From assembly GCF_042466115.1 (NCBI RefSeq), contig NZ_JAXHBQ010000001.1, positions 2,170,001 through 2,234,000 of the forward strand: a DNA stretch of 64,000 nt, in the 5' to 3' direction. Shown piece by piece: positions 18,094-26,520 of the stretch. Numbering within the stretch: position 1 is the stretch's first letter; each line of letters opens with the position of its first letter. A program made the translations under genes and the position numbers. A model generated the notes under the pieces. It did no database searches, was not told the origin of the DNA, and worked only from the letters and a program-made list of their open reading frames with translations. Origin of the DNA: SW4 sp042466115. Lineage in GTDB: Bacteria; Pseudomonadota; Alphaproteobacteria; Rhodobacterales; Rhodobacteraceae.

Positions 18094-18750
18094 ATGTTGT
18101 TAACAACACGTAATGTCACAAAAACCTTTGCCGCGGCAGATGGGCCTGTCACGGTCCTGCGCGGGATTGATCTTGACCTTGGCGTGCAGGATTCGCTCGC
18201 GCTGACGGGCGAAAGCGGCAGCGGCAAAAGCACCTTGTTACACCTGATCGGCGGGCTGGACGCACCTGATAGCGGGTCAATCCATATCAACGGCGCCGAT
18301 ATCGCGCGAATGGACGACCGCGCCCGTGCCAGGATGCGGCGCGAAACGGTCGGTGTCATCTTTCAACAGTTCAACCTGATCCCGTCATTGAACGTTGCCG
18401 ATAACATCAGCTTTCAGGCGCGCCTTGCCGGGCGGCACGATGCTGTGTGGGAGGACGCACTGATCACGCGGATGGGGTTGGCAGAACAGGCGCGCAAATA
18501 TCCCGAACAGCTTTCGGGCGGGCAACAGCAACGGGTGGCAATCGCCCGCACCCTTGCGGCACGCCCTGCGCTTGTGCTGGCAGACGAACCGACAGGCAAC
18601 CTTGACGAAGACACCGCCGAGACCGTGCTTGACCTGATGCTTGAACTGGTGGCCGAGACTGGGGCAGGGTTGCTGATGGTGACGCATTCGATACGCTTGG
18701 CGGAACGGATGGACCGGCGGGTGCACCTGCGCGCAGGTCGCATCGCATGA
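18094..18750 (+). CDS. ABC transporter ATP-binding protein (LolD/MacB type)
   Basis: A 218-residue ATPase of the LolD/MacB/FtsE group. Walker A GESGSGKS is near residues 39-46, the Q-loop is in VIFQQFNLIPSL, the signature is LSGGQQQRVAIARTL and Walker B is LVLADEPTGNLD. These ATPases drive FtsX-like permeases working on periplasmic substrates or lipoproteins rather than cytoplasmic import. GAAGGGG precedes the ATG. The stop overlaps the permease start by 4 bp, so the two form one machine. Confidence 0.92.
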   Translation: MLLTTRNVTKTFAAADGPVTVLRGIDLDLGVQDSLALTGESGSGKSTLLHLIGGLDAPDSGSIHINGADIARMDDRARARMRRETVGVIFQQFNLIPSLNVADNISFQARLAGRHDAVWEDALITRMGLAEQARKYPEQLSGGQQQRVAIARTLAARPALVLADEPTGNLDEDTAETVLDLMLELVAETGAGLLMVTHSIRLAERMDRRVHLRAGRIA

Positions 18751-21143
18751 TCCGCGCCGGCCTGCAGGCGCTTCTGTCGCACTGGTGGCGCAACCCGTTG
18801 CAATTAATTACTTTACTTGCGGGTCTGGCGCTTGCAACAGCGCTTTGGTCGGGTGTGCAAGCTGTCAACTCCGAAGCACGCCAAAGCTATGATGCCGCGG
18901 CTGCAACTTTGGGCGAAGGGCAGTTTGCACAGCTCCTTCCGGGTGCTGACACAACGATTGACCAAGACACTTATGTCGCGCTGCGCCGCGCGGGCTGGCT
19001 GGTCAGCCCTGTCGTCGAAGGGCGGATCGAAGGTGTGCGGATCGTCGGGATTGATCCACTTACATCGCCCGGCACAATTGGCCCTGTCAGCCTGACCCCC
19101 GGCACAGATTTCGCAAGTTTCCTGACGGGGCGCGGACAGGTATTTGGCGCGCCAGACACAGTTGACGCCCTGCGTGGTCAAATTGATGCGGACCTCATAG
19201 TCGCCACTGACATTGCCCCGATGATTGCGATGACGGACATCGGCGTGGCGCAGCGACTTTTGGGGCGCGAGGGGCGAATCTCGCGGTTGATCGTTGCACC
19301 TGACCAACCGCTACGCCAACGCGCGCTTGCCGATATCGCGCCAGACCTCACACTGCGCCCACCCCAAGGCGCAAGCGATGTTGCGCGGCTGACAGACAGC
19401 TTTCACCTGAACCTTACAGCCTTTGGGCTGCTTTCGTTTGCGGTGGGTATTTTCATCGTAAATGGCGCGATTGGTCTGGCGTTCGAACAGCGGCGCAGCG
19501 TTGTGCGGACCCTGCGCGCGCTTGGTTTTCCACTCCGCTTATTGATAGCTCTCATGGCGATGGAGCTGCTTTTTCTGGCGCTTGTGGCGGGCGCACTTGG
19601 TATCTTTCTTGGATATCTTATCGCGGCGGCGCTTTTGCCTGATGTCGCGGCCACCCTGCGCGGTCTTTACGGGGCCGAAGTATCGGGCAACCTGCAGCTG
19701 CGCCCATCGTGGTGGCTGTCGGGTCTGGCTATTGCCGTAGGTGGCACGGGTCTGGCTGCGGCGGGGTCATTCTGGCGCTTGGCGCGCATGCCGCTTTTGG
19801 CGTCGGCCCGCCCGCGTGCTTGGGCGATGGCGGCTGGCAAGGGCGCGCGCTTGCAGGGCGCTTTGGCAGCGGTCCTGCTGCTGTTTTCGCTTGCGCTGAT
19901 CGCCTTGGGACAGGGTCTATTATTGGGCTTTTGCGCCCTTGCGGCCCTTTTGATCGGTGCAGCGCTTGCATTGCCGTTGATCCTTGATCGTGTCCTTGCC
20001 GTAGGGCAATCTATGGGCAAAAGCGCGACAACGAGTTGGTTTTGGGCCGACACGCGCCAACAGCTTCCGGGGCTTTCGCTGGCTCTCATGGCGCTCCTTC
20101 TGGCAATGTCCGCGAATGTTGGCGTGTCAACGATGGTCTCAAGCTTTCGGCTTACGTTTGTCGGTTTTCTGGACCAGCGTCTCGCGTCCGAACTTTATGT
20201 CTATGCCGACGACGCGCAGCAAGCGGCTGACCTTGCAGCCTACCTTGCGCCGCGTGTGGACGCCGTATTACCGATCCAGTCCGTTGCGCGAGATCTGGCG
20301 GGGCTACCTGCCGAAATCTATGGCTATCGCCCCCATGAAACTTATTCCGAAAACTGGCAGTTTCTGATGGCCATAGACAATGCGTGGGATGTTTTAGGGC
20401 GTGGCGAAGGCGTAATTATCAACGAACAGCTGTATCGCCGCGCAGGGCTGGCCTTGGGCGATTCGGTGCAGATTGCCGCGAACCTCGCGCTGCCCGTCAT
20501 CGGTGTTTACGGGGACTATGGCAACCCGATCGGGCAGGCCGTCATTACCGAAGCCCTCTTTGCGCAAACCTACCCCGAAGTCACACCGGTGCGTTTCGGC
20601 CTGCGCCTGCCCCAAGGCGATGTTCCCGCCCTTGCCACTGCGTTGCGCAATGATTTCGGGCTAAGCGGGGGTAATCTGATCAATCAGGCGGGGATCAAGG
20701 CATTTTCGCTTTCGGTGTTTGAACGCACCTTTACTGTCACAACGGCCCTTAACATCCTTACGCTTGCCGTAGCGGCCTTTGCCATCCTGATGAGCCTGCT
20801 GACGCTTGCGGGGATGCGTCTGCCGCAACTGGCCCCTGTTTGGGCGCTTGGCCTGACATGCGCACAGATCGGACGGTATGAATTGGCGCGCGCGGTCGTG
20901 TTGGCCGCGGTTACGACGCTGCTTGCGCTTCCCCTTGGGCTTGCGTTGGCGTGGATACTACTGGCCGTTGTTAACGTCGCGGCGTTCGGTTGGCGGCTCC
21001 CGCTTTATTTGTTTCCGCTCGATTACCTGCGGCTGGGTGTTTTTGCGCTTGGCGCAGCCGCCCTTGCCGCTCTTTGGCCGGCGCTGCGTCTTGCACGCAC
21101 ACCGGCAAGCGATCTGCTCAAGGTGTTTTCCAATGAACGCTAG
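18747..21143 (+). CDS. FtsX-like ABC transporter permease
   Basis: A 798-residue membrane protein. It has an N-terminal membrane segment, a periplasmic region of about 180 residues, a first FtsX-type block of membrane helices (about 215-340), further central helices, a second extracytoplasmic region (about 460-640) and a final helical block with the MSLLTLAGMRLPQLAPVWALG region. This two-module layout matches large FtsX/MacB permeases of AttF/AttG type. It follows its ATPase with a 4-bp overlap and overlaps the secreted-protein gene by 11 bp, supporting one three-gene cassette. Confidence 0.88.
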   Translation: MIRAGLQALLSHWWRNPLQLITLLAGLALATALWSGVQAVNSEARQSYDAAAATLGEGQFAQLLPGADTTIDQDTYVALRRAGWLVSPVVEGRIEGVRIVGIDPLTSPGTIGPVSLTPGTDFASFLTGRGQVFGAPDTVDALRGQIDADLIVATDIAPMIAMTDIGVAQRLLGREGRISRLIVAPDQPLRQRALADIAPDLTLRPPQGASDVARLTDSFHLNLTAFGLLSFAVGIFIVNGAIGLAFEQRRSVVRTLRALGFPLRLLIALMAMELLFLALVAGALGIFLGYLIAAALLPDVAATLRGLYGAEVSGNLQLRPSWWLSGLAIAVGGTGLAAAGSFWRLARMPLLASARPRAWAMAAGKGARLQGALAAVLLLFSLALIALGQGLLLGFCALAALLIGAALALPLILDRVLAVGQSMGKSATTSWFWADTRQQLPGLSLALMALLLAMSANVGVSTMVSSFRLTFVGFLDQRLASELYVYADDAQQAADLAAYLAPRVDAVLPIQSVARDLAGLPAEIYGYRPHETYSENWQFLMAIDNAWDVLGRGEGVIINEQLYRRAGLALGDSVQIAANLALPVIGVYGDYGNPIGQAVITEALFAQTYPEVTPVRFGLRLPQGDVPALATALRNDFGLSGGNLINQAGIKAFSLSVFERTFTVTTALNILTLAVAAFAILMSLLTLAGMRLPQLAPVWALGLTCAQIGRYELARAVVLAAVTTLLALPLGLALAWILLAVVNVAAFGWRLPLYLFPLDYLRLGVFALGAAALAALWPALRLARTPASDLLKVFSNER

Positions 21144-22173
21144 GATTTTTATGCTGTGCTGTCTTTTGCCGCTTACGGCACAAGCGCAAGGGTTCGCGGG
21201 TTTGGGCAGTAACGCGGAGGGGTTTGCGGTGCCATCCCCTGAACCGACTTTCGACTTCCCGCGCGACCATGGCGCGCACCCAGATTACCGGATTGAATGG
21301 TGGTATCTAACGGCAAATATGACCGGCCCCGACGGGACGGACTATGGCTTGCAATGGACACTGTTTCGCTCGGCCCTTACCCCTGCGGACGGGGACAACT
21401 GGCAATCGCCGCAGCTTTGGATGGGGCACGCGGCAGTGACAACGCCGGACGATCACTTTGTCACGGAAAGGCTGGCGCGTGGCGGTATCGGTCAGGCAGG
21501 AGTCACAGCCGATCCCTTCGCGGCCTGGATCGACGATTGGGCCTTGATAGGGTCTGATTTCGACACATTGAACATGAGAGCGACCGGACCTGTTTTTGCC
21601 TATGACGTTGATCTGACAGCGCAAGGCCCTCTCGTGTTTCATGGCGCCGACGGTTATTCCGTCAAATCGGCGGCAGGGCAGGCATCGTATTACTACTCGC
21701 AACCCGATTACACCCTTTCCGGTGTGATCACGCTGGCGGGCACCGAAATTGCCGTTACCGGCACAGCATGGCTTGATCGCGAATGGTCGTCGCAACCGCT
21801 TTCGGACAATCAGACAGGCTGGGACTGGTTTTCGCTGTCATTTGACTCGGGCGACAAGTTGATGGGGTTTCTGCTGCGCCAAAGTGATGGCAGCAGCTAT
21901 TCTTCGGCCACTTGGATTGGCGCAGATGGCACGGCTACGCCCTATGCCGACGGCGCATTCCGTGCACACCCGACCAAGCAGTCACGGGTCGCAAACCGCG
22001 AGATCCCGACAACTTGGCAGGTCACGCTGCCCGATCGTGGCGTCGATGTGACCGTGGCCGCGATAAACACGGACGCCTGGATGGATGTCAGCGTGCCATA
22101 CTGGGAGGGACCGGTGCGGATCACCGGCAGCCACCAGGGGCGCGGCTATCTTGAAATGACGGGGTATGAGTGA
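21133..22173 (+). CDS. Secreted lipocalin/carotenoid hydratase-like protein (AttH family)
   Basis: A 346-residue exported protein of the CrtC/AttH-like superfamily. A signal peptide (residues about 1-19, ending AQA) is followed by FDFPRDHGAHPDYRIEWWYLTANM. The conserved YRIEWWY and, later, TGTAWLDREWSSQPL with GWDWFSLSF are hallmarks of secreted AttH-type hydrolases, often labelled carotenoid 1,2-hydratase. No carotenoid genes are nearby, so a carotenoid role is not supported. The start overlaps the permease end by 11 bp; together with the ATPase this resembles the attEFGH arrangement. Confidence 0.88.
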   Translation: MNARIFMLCCLLPLTAQAQGFAGLGSNAEGFAVPSPEPTFDFPRDHGAHPDYRIEWWYLTANMTGPDGTDYGLQWTLFRSALTPADGDNWQSPQLWMGHAAVTTPDDHFVTERLARGGIGQAGVTADPFAAWIDDWALIGSDFDTLNMRATGPVFAYDVDLTAQGPLVFHGADGYSVKSAAGQASYYYSQPDYTLSGVITLAGTEIAVTGTAWLDREWSSQPLSDNQTGWDWFSLSFDSGDKLMGFLLRQSDGSSYSSATWIGADGTATPYADGAFRAHPTKQSRVANREIPTTWQVTLPDRGVDVTVAAINTDAWMDVSVPYWEGPVRITGSHQGRGYLEMTGYE

Positions 22174-22226
22174 CGCAGACGTGACAATCGTGCCAATGGC
22201 CCCGAACAGCGCGCTGGGCTAAGGCT

Positions 22227-24413
22227 ATGCACATGAAAACCACACTTCCCCTTGTCCAGGATCTTGTCCTCGTCGGTGGTGGTCATACCCACGCGCTTGT
22301 GTTGCGCAAATGGGGGATGAACCCGCTGCCCGGTGTGCGTGTCACCGTCATCAACCCCGGTCCGACTGCGCCTTATTCGGGCATGTTGCCGGGGTTTGTC
22401 GCGGGGCATTACGGGCGCGATGATCTTGATATCGACCTTGTCCAGCTTGCAAGGTTCGCTGGCGCGCGGATCATTGACGGAAAGGCCACCGCGATTGACC
22501 GCGCGCAGCGCGAAATCACCGTTCAGGGCCGCCCGCCTGTTGCATATGACATTGCCTCGCTTGACGTCGGGATCACATCTCAGATGCCAAGGCTCGCAGG
22601 GTTTGCCCAATACGGGATTCCAGCGAAACCCTTGGGCGCTTTTGCCGCGCGCTGGGACGTGTTTCGCGACACAACGGATGACCCCTCGGTCGTGGTGATT
22701 GGCGGCGGCGTTGCGGGTGCTGAACTTGCCATGGCGATGGCCCATGCATTGCGAAGTCGCGGGCATGACCCCATGGTCACGCTTGTTGATCGTAGCCGTA
22801 TTCTTGACGGATTCGGTGAAACAGCGCACCGCCTTTTGATTGCGGCGCTGGCCAAGCAGGGTGTCGCGCTGATCGAAAACATGGGCGTGGATCGGGTAAC
22901 TGCCGATGGGGTGGTGCTGTCCGACGGGCGCAAGATCGCGGCGTCCTTCGTAAGCGGTGCCGCCGGCGCGCGGCCTCATGACTGGATCGGGATGGCCGAT
23001 TTGGAGTTGCAGGACGGTTTCGTCAAGGTCGGGGCGGACTTGCGCAGCAGCGACCCCGCCATTTTTGCCGTCGGTGACTGTGCACATATGACAGATACGC
23101 CGCGCCCAAAGGCAGGTGTTTTTGCGGTCCGGCAAGCACCTGTTTTGTTCGATAACATCCGTGCGGCGATGTCCGGTGGCGACCTGCGCAACTATCGCCC
23201 GCAAAAAGACTACCTCAAACTGATTTCGCTTGGCGGGAAAGAAGCCCTCGCCGAGAAATTCGGGACGGCGCGCAAGGGTGCGCTGCTGTGGCGTTGGAAA
23301 GACCGGATCGACCGCAAATTCATGGACCAGTTTCGCGATCTGCCGCAAATGGAGCACCCCAAGATACCGCGCACAGCTGCGCTTGGTCTGGCCGAGGCTG
23401 TGGGCGACAAGCCCATGTGCGGCGGTTGCGGGGCCAAGGTCGGGCGTGGCGCATTGCGCGATGTTCTTGCGGGCTTACCTCAAAACGGGCGTGCCGATGT
23501 GCTGTCGGTCGCGGGTGATGACTCGGCGATTTTGCGCACGGGCGATGTGATTCAGGTCATGACCACCGATCATCTGCGCGCGTTTTCCAACGATCCGGTT
23601 GTTATGACCCGTATCGCGGCGATTCACGCGCTGGGCGACATCTGGGCGATGGGCGCCGCCCCCCAAGCTGCGACAATCAATCTGGTCTTGCCGCGCATGT
23701 CGGCCGAATTGCAAAGGCGCACGCTGGCGGAAATCATGCATGTCGCCGATCAGGTGATGCGCGAGGCAGGCGCGGCCATTGTTGGCGGCCACACATCCCT
23801 TGGGGACGAACTGACAATCGGCTTTACGATCACCGGTCTGGCCAGGTCTGCCCCGACCACGATTGCAGGTGCCAAAGCTGGTGATGTGTTGATCCTGACG
23901 AAGCCGATTGGATCGGGTGTGATCATGGCTGCTGAAATGGTGGGTGCTGCCCGCGGTGAAAACGTGATCACAGCGCTGCAGATGATGAGCCAATCGCAGG
24001 CGAAAGCCGCGGAAATCCTGTCCGATGCCCATGCAATGACTGATGTGACGGGTTTTGGCCTTGCGGGTCATCTGGCTGGCTTGTGCGACACATCAAAAGT
24101 CGGCGCGCACCTCAATCTCGATGATATTCCGCTGATGGATGGCGCACTTACACTGTCTGAAAGCGGAACAAGATCGAGCCTGTATCAGGCCAATTTGGCT
24201 GGAATAGACTCTGTTCTGGGTGAAACAGGTCCGCGCGCTGATCTTTTGTTTGATCCGCAAACCGCAGGTGGGTTGCTGGCCGCAGTAGCGCCAGATTCCA
24301 CAGCCGCGGCAGTTAAGAAATTGCGTGCTGCAGGCTACACCGCGGCCGCTATCGGCACCGTGACAAAGGAGCAGGGCATGTATGTGATCACAAGTGCGCC
24401 AAGACCTGCTTGA
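22227..24413 (+). CDS. selD: Selenide, water dikinase fused to a pyridine nucleotide-disulfide oxidoreductase
   Basis: A 728-residue two-domain protein. Residues 1 to about 380 are an FAD/NAD oxidoreductase of NDH-2-like type, with LVGGGHTHA at 15-23, VVIGGGVAGAELA near 155 and FAVGDCAHM near 285. Residues 390-728 are SelD, which makes selenophosphate from selenide and ATP. Its catalytic site CGGCGAK has Cys401 and Lys404 in the E. coli Cys17/Lys20 positions. The oxidoreductase may supply reduced selenium; this is an inference known only for this fusion class. The 3' end overlaps the convergent mnmH by 26 bp. Confidence 0.95.
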   Translation: MHMKTTLPLVQDLVLVGGGHTHALVLRKWGMNPLPGVRVTVINPGPTAPYSGMLPGFVAGHYGRDDLDIDLVQLARFAGARIIDGKATAIDRAQREITVQGRPPVAYDIASLDVGITSQMPRLAGFAQYGIPAKPLGAFAARWDVFRDTTDDPSVVVIGGGVAGAELAMAMAHALRSRGHDPMVTLVDRSRILDGFGETAHRLLIAALAKQGVALIENMGVDRVTADGVVLSDGRKIAASFVSGAAGARPHDWIGMADLELQDGFVKVGADLRSSDPAIFAVGDCAHMTDTPRPKAGVFAVRQAPVLFDNIRAAMSGGDLRNYRPQKDYLKLISLGGKEALAEKFGTARKGALLWRWKDRIDRKFMDQFRDLPQMEHPKIPRTAALGLAEAVGDKPMCGGCGAKVGRGALRDVLAGLPQNGRADVLSVAGDDSAILRTGDVIQVMTTDHLRAFSNDPVVMTRIAAIHALGDIWAMGAAPQAATINLVLPRMSAELQRRTLAEIMHVADQVMREAGAAIVGGHTSLGDELTIGFTITGLARSAPTTIAGAKAGDVLILTKPIGSGVIMAAEMVGAARGENVITALQMMSQSQAKAAEILSDAHAMTDVTGFGLAGHLAGLCDTSKVGAHLNLDDIPLMDGALTLSESGTRSSLYQANLAGIDSVLGETGPRADLLFDPQTAGGLLAAVAPDSTAAAVKKLRAAGYTAAAIGTVTKEQGMYVITSAPRPA

Positions 24414-25440
24414 CCTGCGCCGCAAGCGCATCCCGCCCGCCGGAAGCAAGCGTTTCACTGTGCAAAACCGCCAGGACATCATGCCCGTGGCTTGCACGTG
24501 ATTTCGCGTATGCCGGATCGTAGTGCTCGGCGATCAAGTCAGCGGCAAGACTTTGGTTATCGCCGCGATCAAGCAGTTCCACCCAGCGATCAACGACGGC
24601 ATGACCGCGATGGCGGCGCAGGTAGTCCAGCTTGGCGCGCAGGCGCGCGTGGTCATTGATCACATCGGCATATGCCTCGACCAGCCATGCTGCGCGGGCG
24701 TCAAGAGGCGCCTCGATCTGGATGCGGGGCGCGACAATCATTTGCGCCCAAACTGTCGGTGGGATCACCCGTCTGCCAATCTTGCTGCTTTCAGCTTCGA
24801 TCACAGTGATCCGGTTCGGATCAAGCGCCACAAGGGTGGTCGCCAAAGCAGATTCAAACTGCTTCTGGCTTGGCTGGCCTTCGGGCATGTCTCCCAAAAG
24901 CGAGCCGCGATGCCCGGCAAGCCCCTCAAGGTCGATCGTTTGCACATCCAGCGCAGCCAATCGGCCCAGAATATCGGTTTTGGCAGTGCCTGTGTTACCG
25001 TCCAAGAGAACCAGGCGATGCGGCAGGGCCACGTCGTACATCGCCGCGTGAACAAGACGGCGATACGTCTGATACCCACCTTGCAAAACGTCAGCGCGCC
25101 AACCGATTTGCTGCAAAACACTTGTGAACGAACCCGATCGCTGTCCGCCTCGCCAGCAATAGACCAATGGTCGCCAACTTCCGTCAAAATCTTTCAACGG
25201 GCCGGCTATATGGTTCGCCGCATTGCGCGACACCAACGCGGCACCACGTTTGCGGGCATCAAACGCCGAGACTTGCTTGTAAATCGTCCCAACCTCGGCG
25301 CGTTCGCTATCAGACAACACCGGCAGGTTGATCGCACCGGGTAGGTGGTCTTGGGCAAATTCGGACGGGCTGCGCACATCAATCACCGCGTCATAGCCAT
25401 GATCCAAAAGCGCAGCGAGGGTGTCGAATGTGACGGGCAT
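24388..25440 (-). CDS. mnmH: tRNA 2-selenouridine synthase
   Basis: A 350-residue enzyme replacing sulfur by selenium at U34 of certain tRNAs, using the selenophosphate made by SelD. The N-terminal rhodanese domain begins with TFDTLAALLDHGYDAVIDVRSPSEFAQDH and carries the catalytic Cys in YCWRGGQRSGS near residue 97. The C-terminal P-loop domain has GNTGTAKT near 147-155 and GHRGSLLG after it. It is convergent with selD. With no selA/selB visible here, tRNA selenation is the only selenium use this window shows. Confidence 0.95.
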   Translation of the reverse strand: MPVTFDTLAALLDHGYDAVIDVRSPSEFAQDHLPGAINLPVLSDSERAEVGTIYKQVSAFDARKRGAALVSRNAANHIAGPLKDFDGSWRPLVYCWRGGQRSGSFTSVLQQIGWRADVLQGGYQTYRRLVHAAMYDVALPHRLVLLDGNTGTAKTDILGRLAALDVQTIDLEGLAGHRGSLLGDMPEGQPSQKQFESALATTLVALDPNRITVIEAESSKIGRRVIPPTVWAQMIVAPRIQIEAPLDARAAWLVEAYADVINDHARLRAKLDYLRRHRGHAVVDRWVELLDRGDNQSLAADLIAEHYDPAYAKSRASHGHDVLAVLHSETLASGGRDALAAQVKQVLAHL

Positions 25441-25569
25441 ACGAAGGTTCTAGCCCGCAACAAAGGCAGGTGAAAGCGGCAAGTTGAACCAGCGGCACCG
25501 CTTGGGCAGTGGCGATTGGAACGGTGACACCGCGCCCGAGTTTACCGCACGGTTCGCCATAAACAGAGT

Positions 25570-25731
25570 CTATTCCTGCATAAACTCGATCCGGTTGCCG
25601 AAAGGATCAGCTGTGAAAAAAACACCGGATTTCAGGAAGCGCGTTGTCCCAATTCACCACATAGTTCGCGTCAGCCAGGCGCGGCCATCGCGCGAAATCG
25701 CAAGTTGAACGTGGTCCAATCGCCATGTCAT
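25570..25731 (-). pseudogene. Eroded VOC/glyoxalase-family gene
   Basis: Reading from an ATG at 25731, the product starts WRLDHVQLAISRDG, the typical first strand of a vicinal-oxygen-chelate protein, then meets a stop. Another frame continues with LADANYVVNWDNALPEIR, and a third ends FFTADPFGNRIEFMQE before TAG at 25570-25572; both are characteristic of the VOC C-terminal half. The middle, about half the usual 120-130 residues, is missing, and a run of seven T shifts the last frame. So this is a deleted, frameshifted relic. Its ATG overlaps the phosphoesterase stop (ATGA), marking it as a former operon member. Confidence 0.75.
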
Positions 25732-26516
25732 TCCGGCACCAGCGGCTTGCGGCCTATGTTTGTCAGGGTCCAAACATCGCGCCCCTCAAAAACAACCGGA
25801 ACAAGCGCGCGACCATAGCCTGCACCGCCATCAATGTTCACCCGATTACCGTGATGCACAGGATGATCCAATGCCGTATGCCCGTGCACAACCAGGCGCC
25901 CGTGATCGCGCGGATCATCCAGCCAGCGATCCCTGATCCAGATCAGGTCTTCTTCGGTCTGTTTGGCAAGCGGGATGCCCGGCCGGATACCCGCATGAAC
26001 AAACAAAAGATCATCAGTCACATGCATCAGCGGGCGCTGTTCAAGAAATTCAAGATGCGCTTCGGGCACGGCTGTTTGCGCAAGAGACACAAGCTGCGTG
26101 CGTGATTGGGCTGGAATAGGGTCTAATCCGTTGCGCAGAACAGCATCGCCACCCCCTCCATCGGGGTGATCAAAACCATCTAGCGCACCATAAGACTGCA
26201 ACGTCATTGGCCCACCCAAAGCAGTGTGCAACCAGCCCTTGCCCGACTTGATCATCGGATCCTGGGCAGTGCCATCGCGCACGAAACGGGTGAACATCCG
26301 GTCGTGGTTGCCACGCAGCACATGCCACGGCCGCCCTGCCGCAACACCATCCAGCAGCCGCTGGATAACGCCACGGCTGTCCGGCCCGCGATCTGTGTAA
26401 TCGCCGACAAAGACGATTTCCGCATCCGGCCCGCCATCGGCCTCGATCAACGCCAAAGCGTGATCGAGCTGGTCCAGATATCCGTGAATGTCACCGACGC
26501 CGTAGATAGGTTTCAT
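25728..26516 (-). CDS. Metallophosphoesterase, serine/threonine phosphatase-like
   Basis: A 262-residue calcineurin-like phosphoesterase. The metal-binding signature blocks are GDIHGYLDQL near residue 8, GDYTDRGPDS near 43-52, LRGNHDRMF near 75-83, plus later VHAGIRPG and VHGHTAL. This is the pattern of PrpA/ApaH-type protein phosphatases or dinucleotide-polyphosphate hydrolases; the substrate is undetermined. The ATG at 26516 lies 4 bp after the serA stop. A second in-frame ATG at 26528 overlaps serA and is possible. It sits downstream of serC-serA on minus, probably in the same transcript. Confidence 0.87.
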   Translation of the reverse strand: MKPIYGVGDIHGYLDQLDHALALIEADGGPDAEIVFVGDYTDRGPDSRGVIQRLLDGVAAGRPWHVLRGNHDRMFTRFVRDGTAQDPMIKSGKGWLHTALGGPMTLQSYGALDGFDHPDGGGGDAVLRNGLDPIPAQSRTQLVSLAQTAVPEAHLEFLEQRPLMHVTDDLLFVHAGIRPGIPLAKQTEEDLIWIRDRWLDDPRDHGRLVVHGHTALDHPVHHGNRVNIDGGAGYGRALVPVVFEGRDVWTLTNIGRKPLVPE

Positions 26517-26520
26517 GGAT

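Noticed and set aside
21133..22173. Carotenoid biosynthesis function for the CrtC-like protein
   Set aside because: A signal peptide and the ABC-transporter context argue for an envelope role; no carotenoid genes are present.
22227..24413. SelD containing selenocysteine
   Set aside because: The catalytic position is an ordinary Cys codon (TGC) and no in-frame TGA occurs.
25484..25708. Plus-strand 74-codon frame
   Set aside because: It is antisense to the VOC relic, whose recognisable fragments explain the region.
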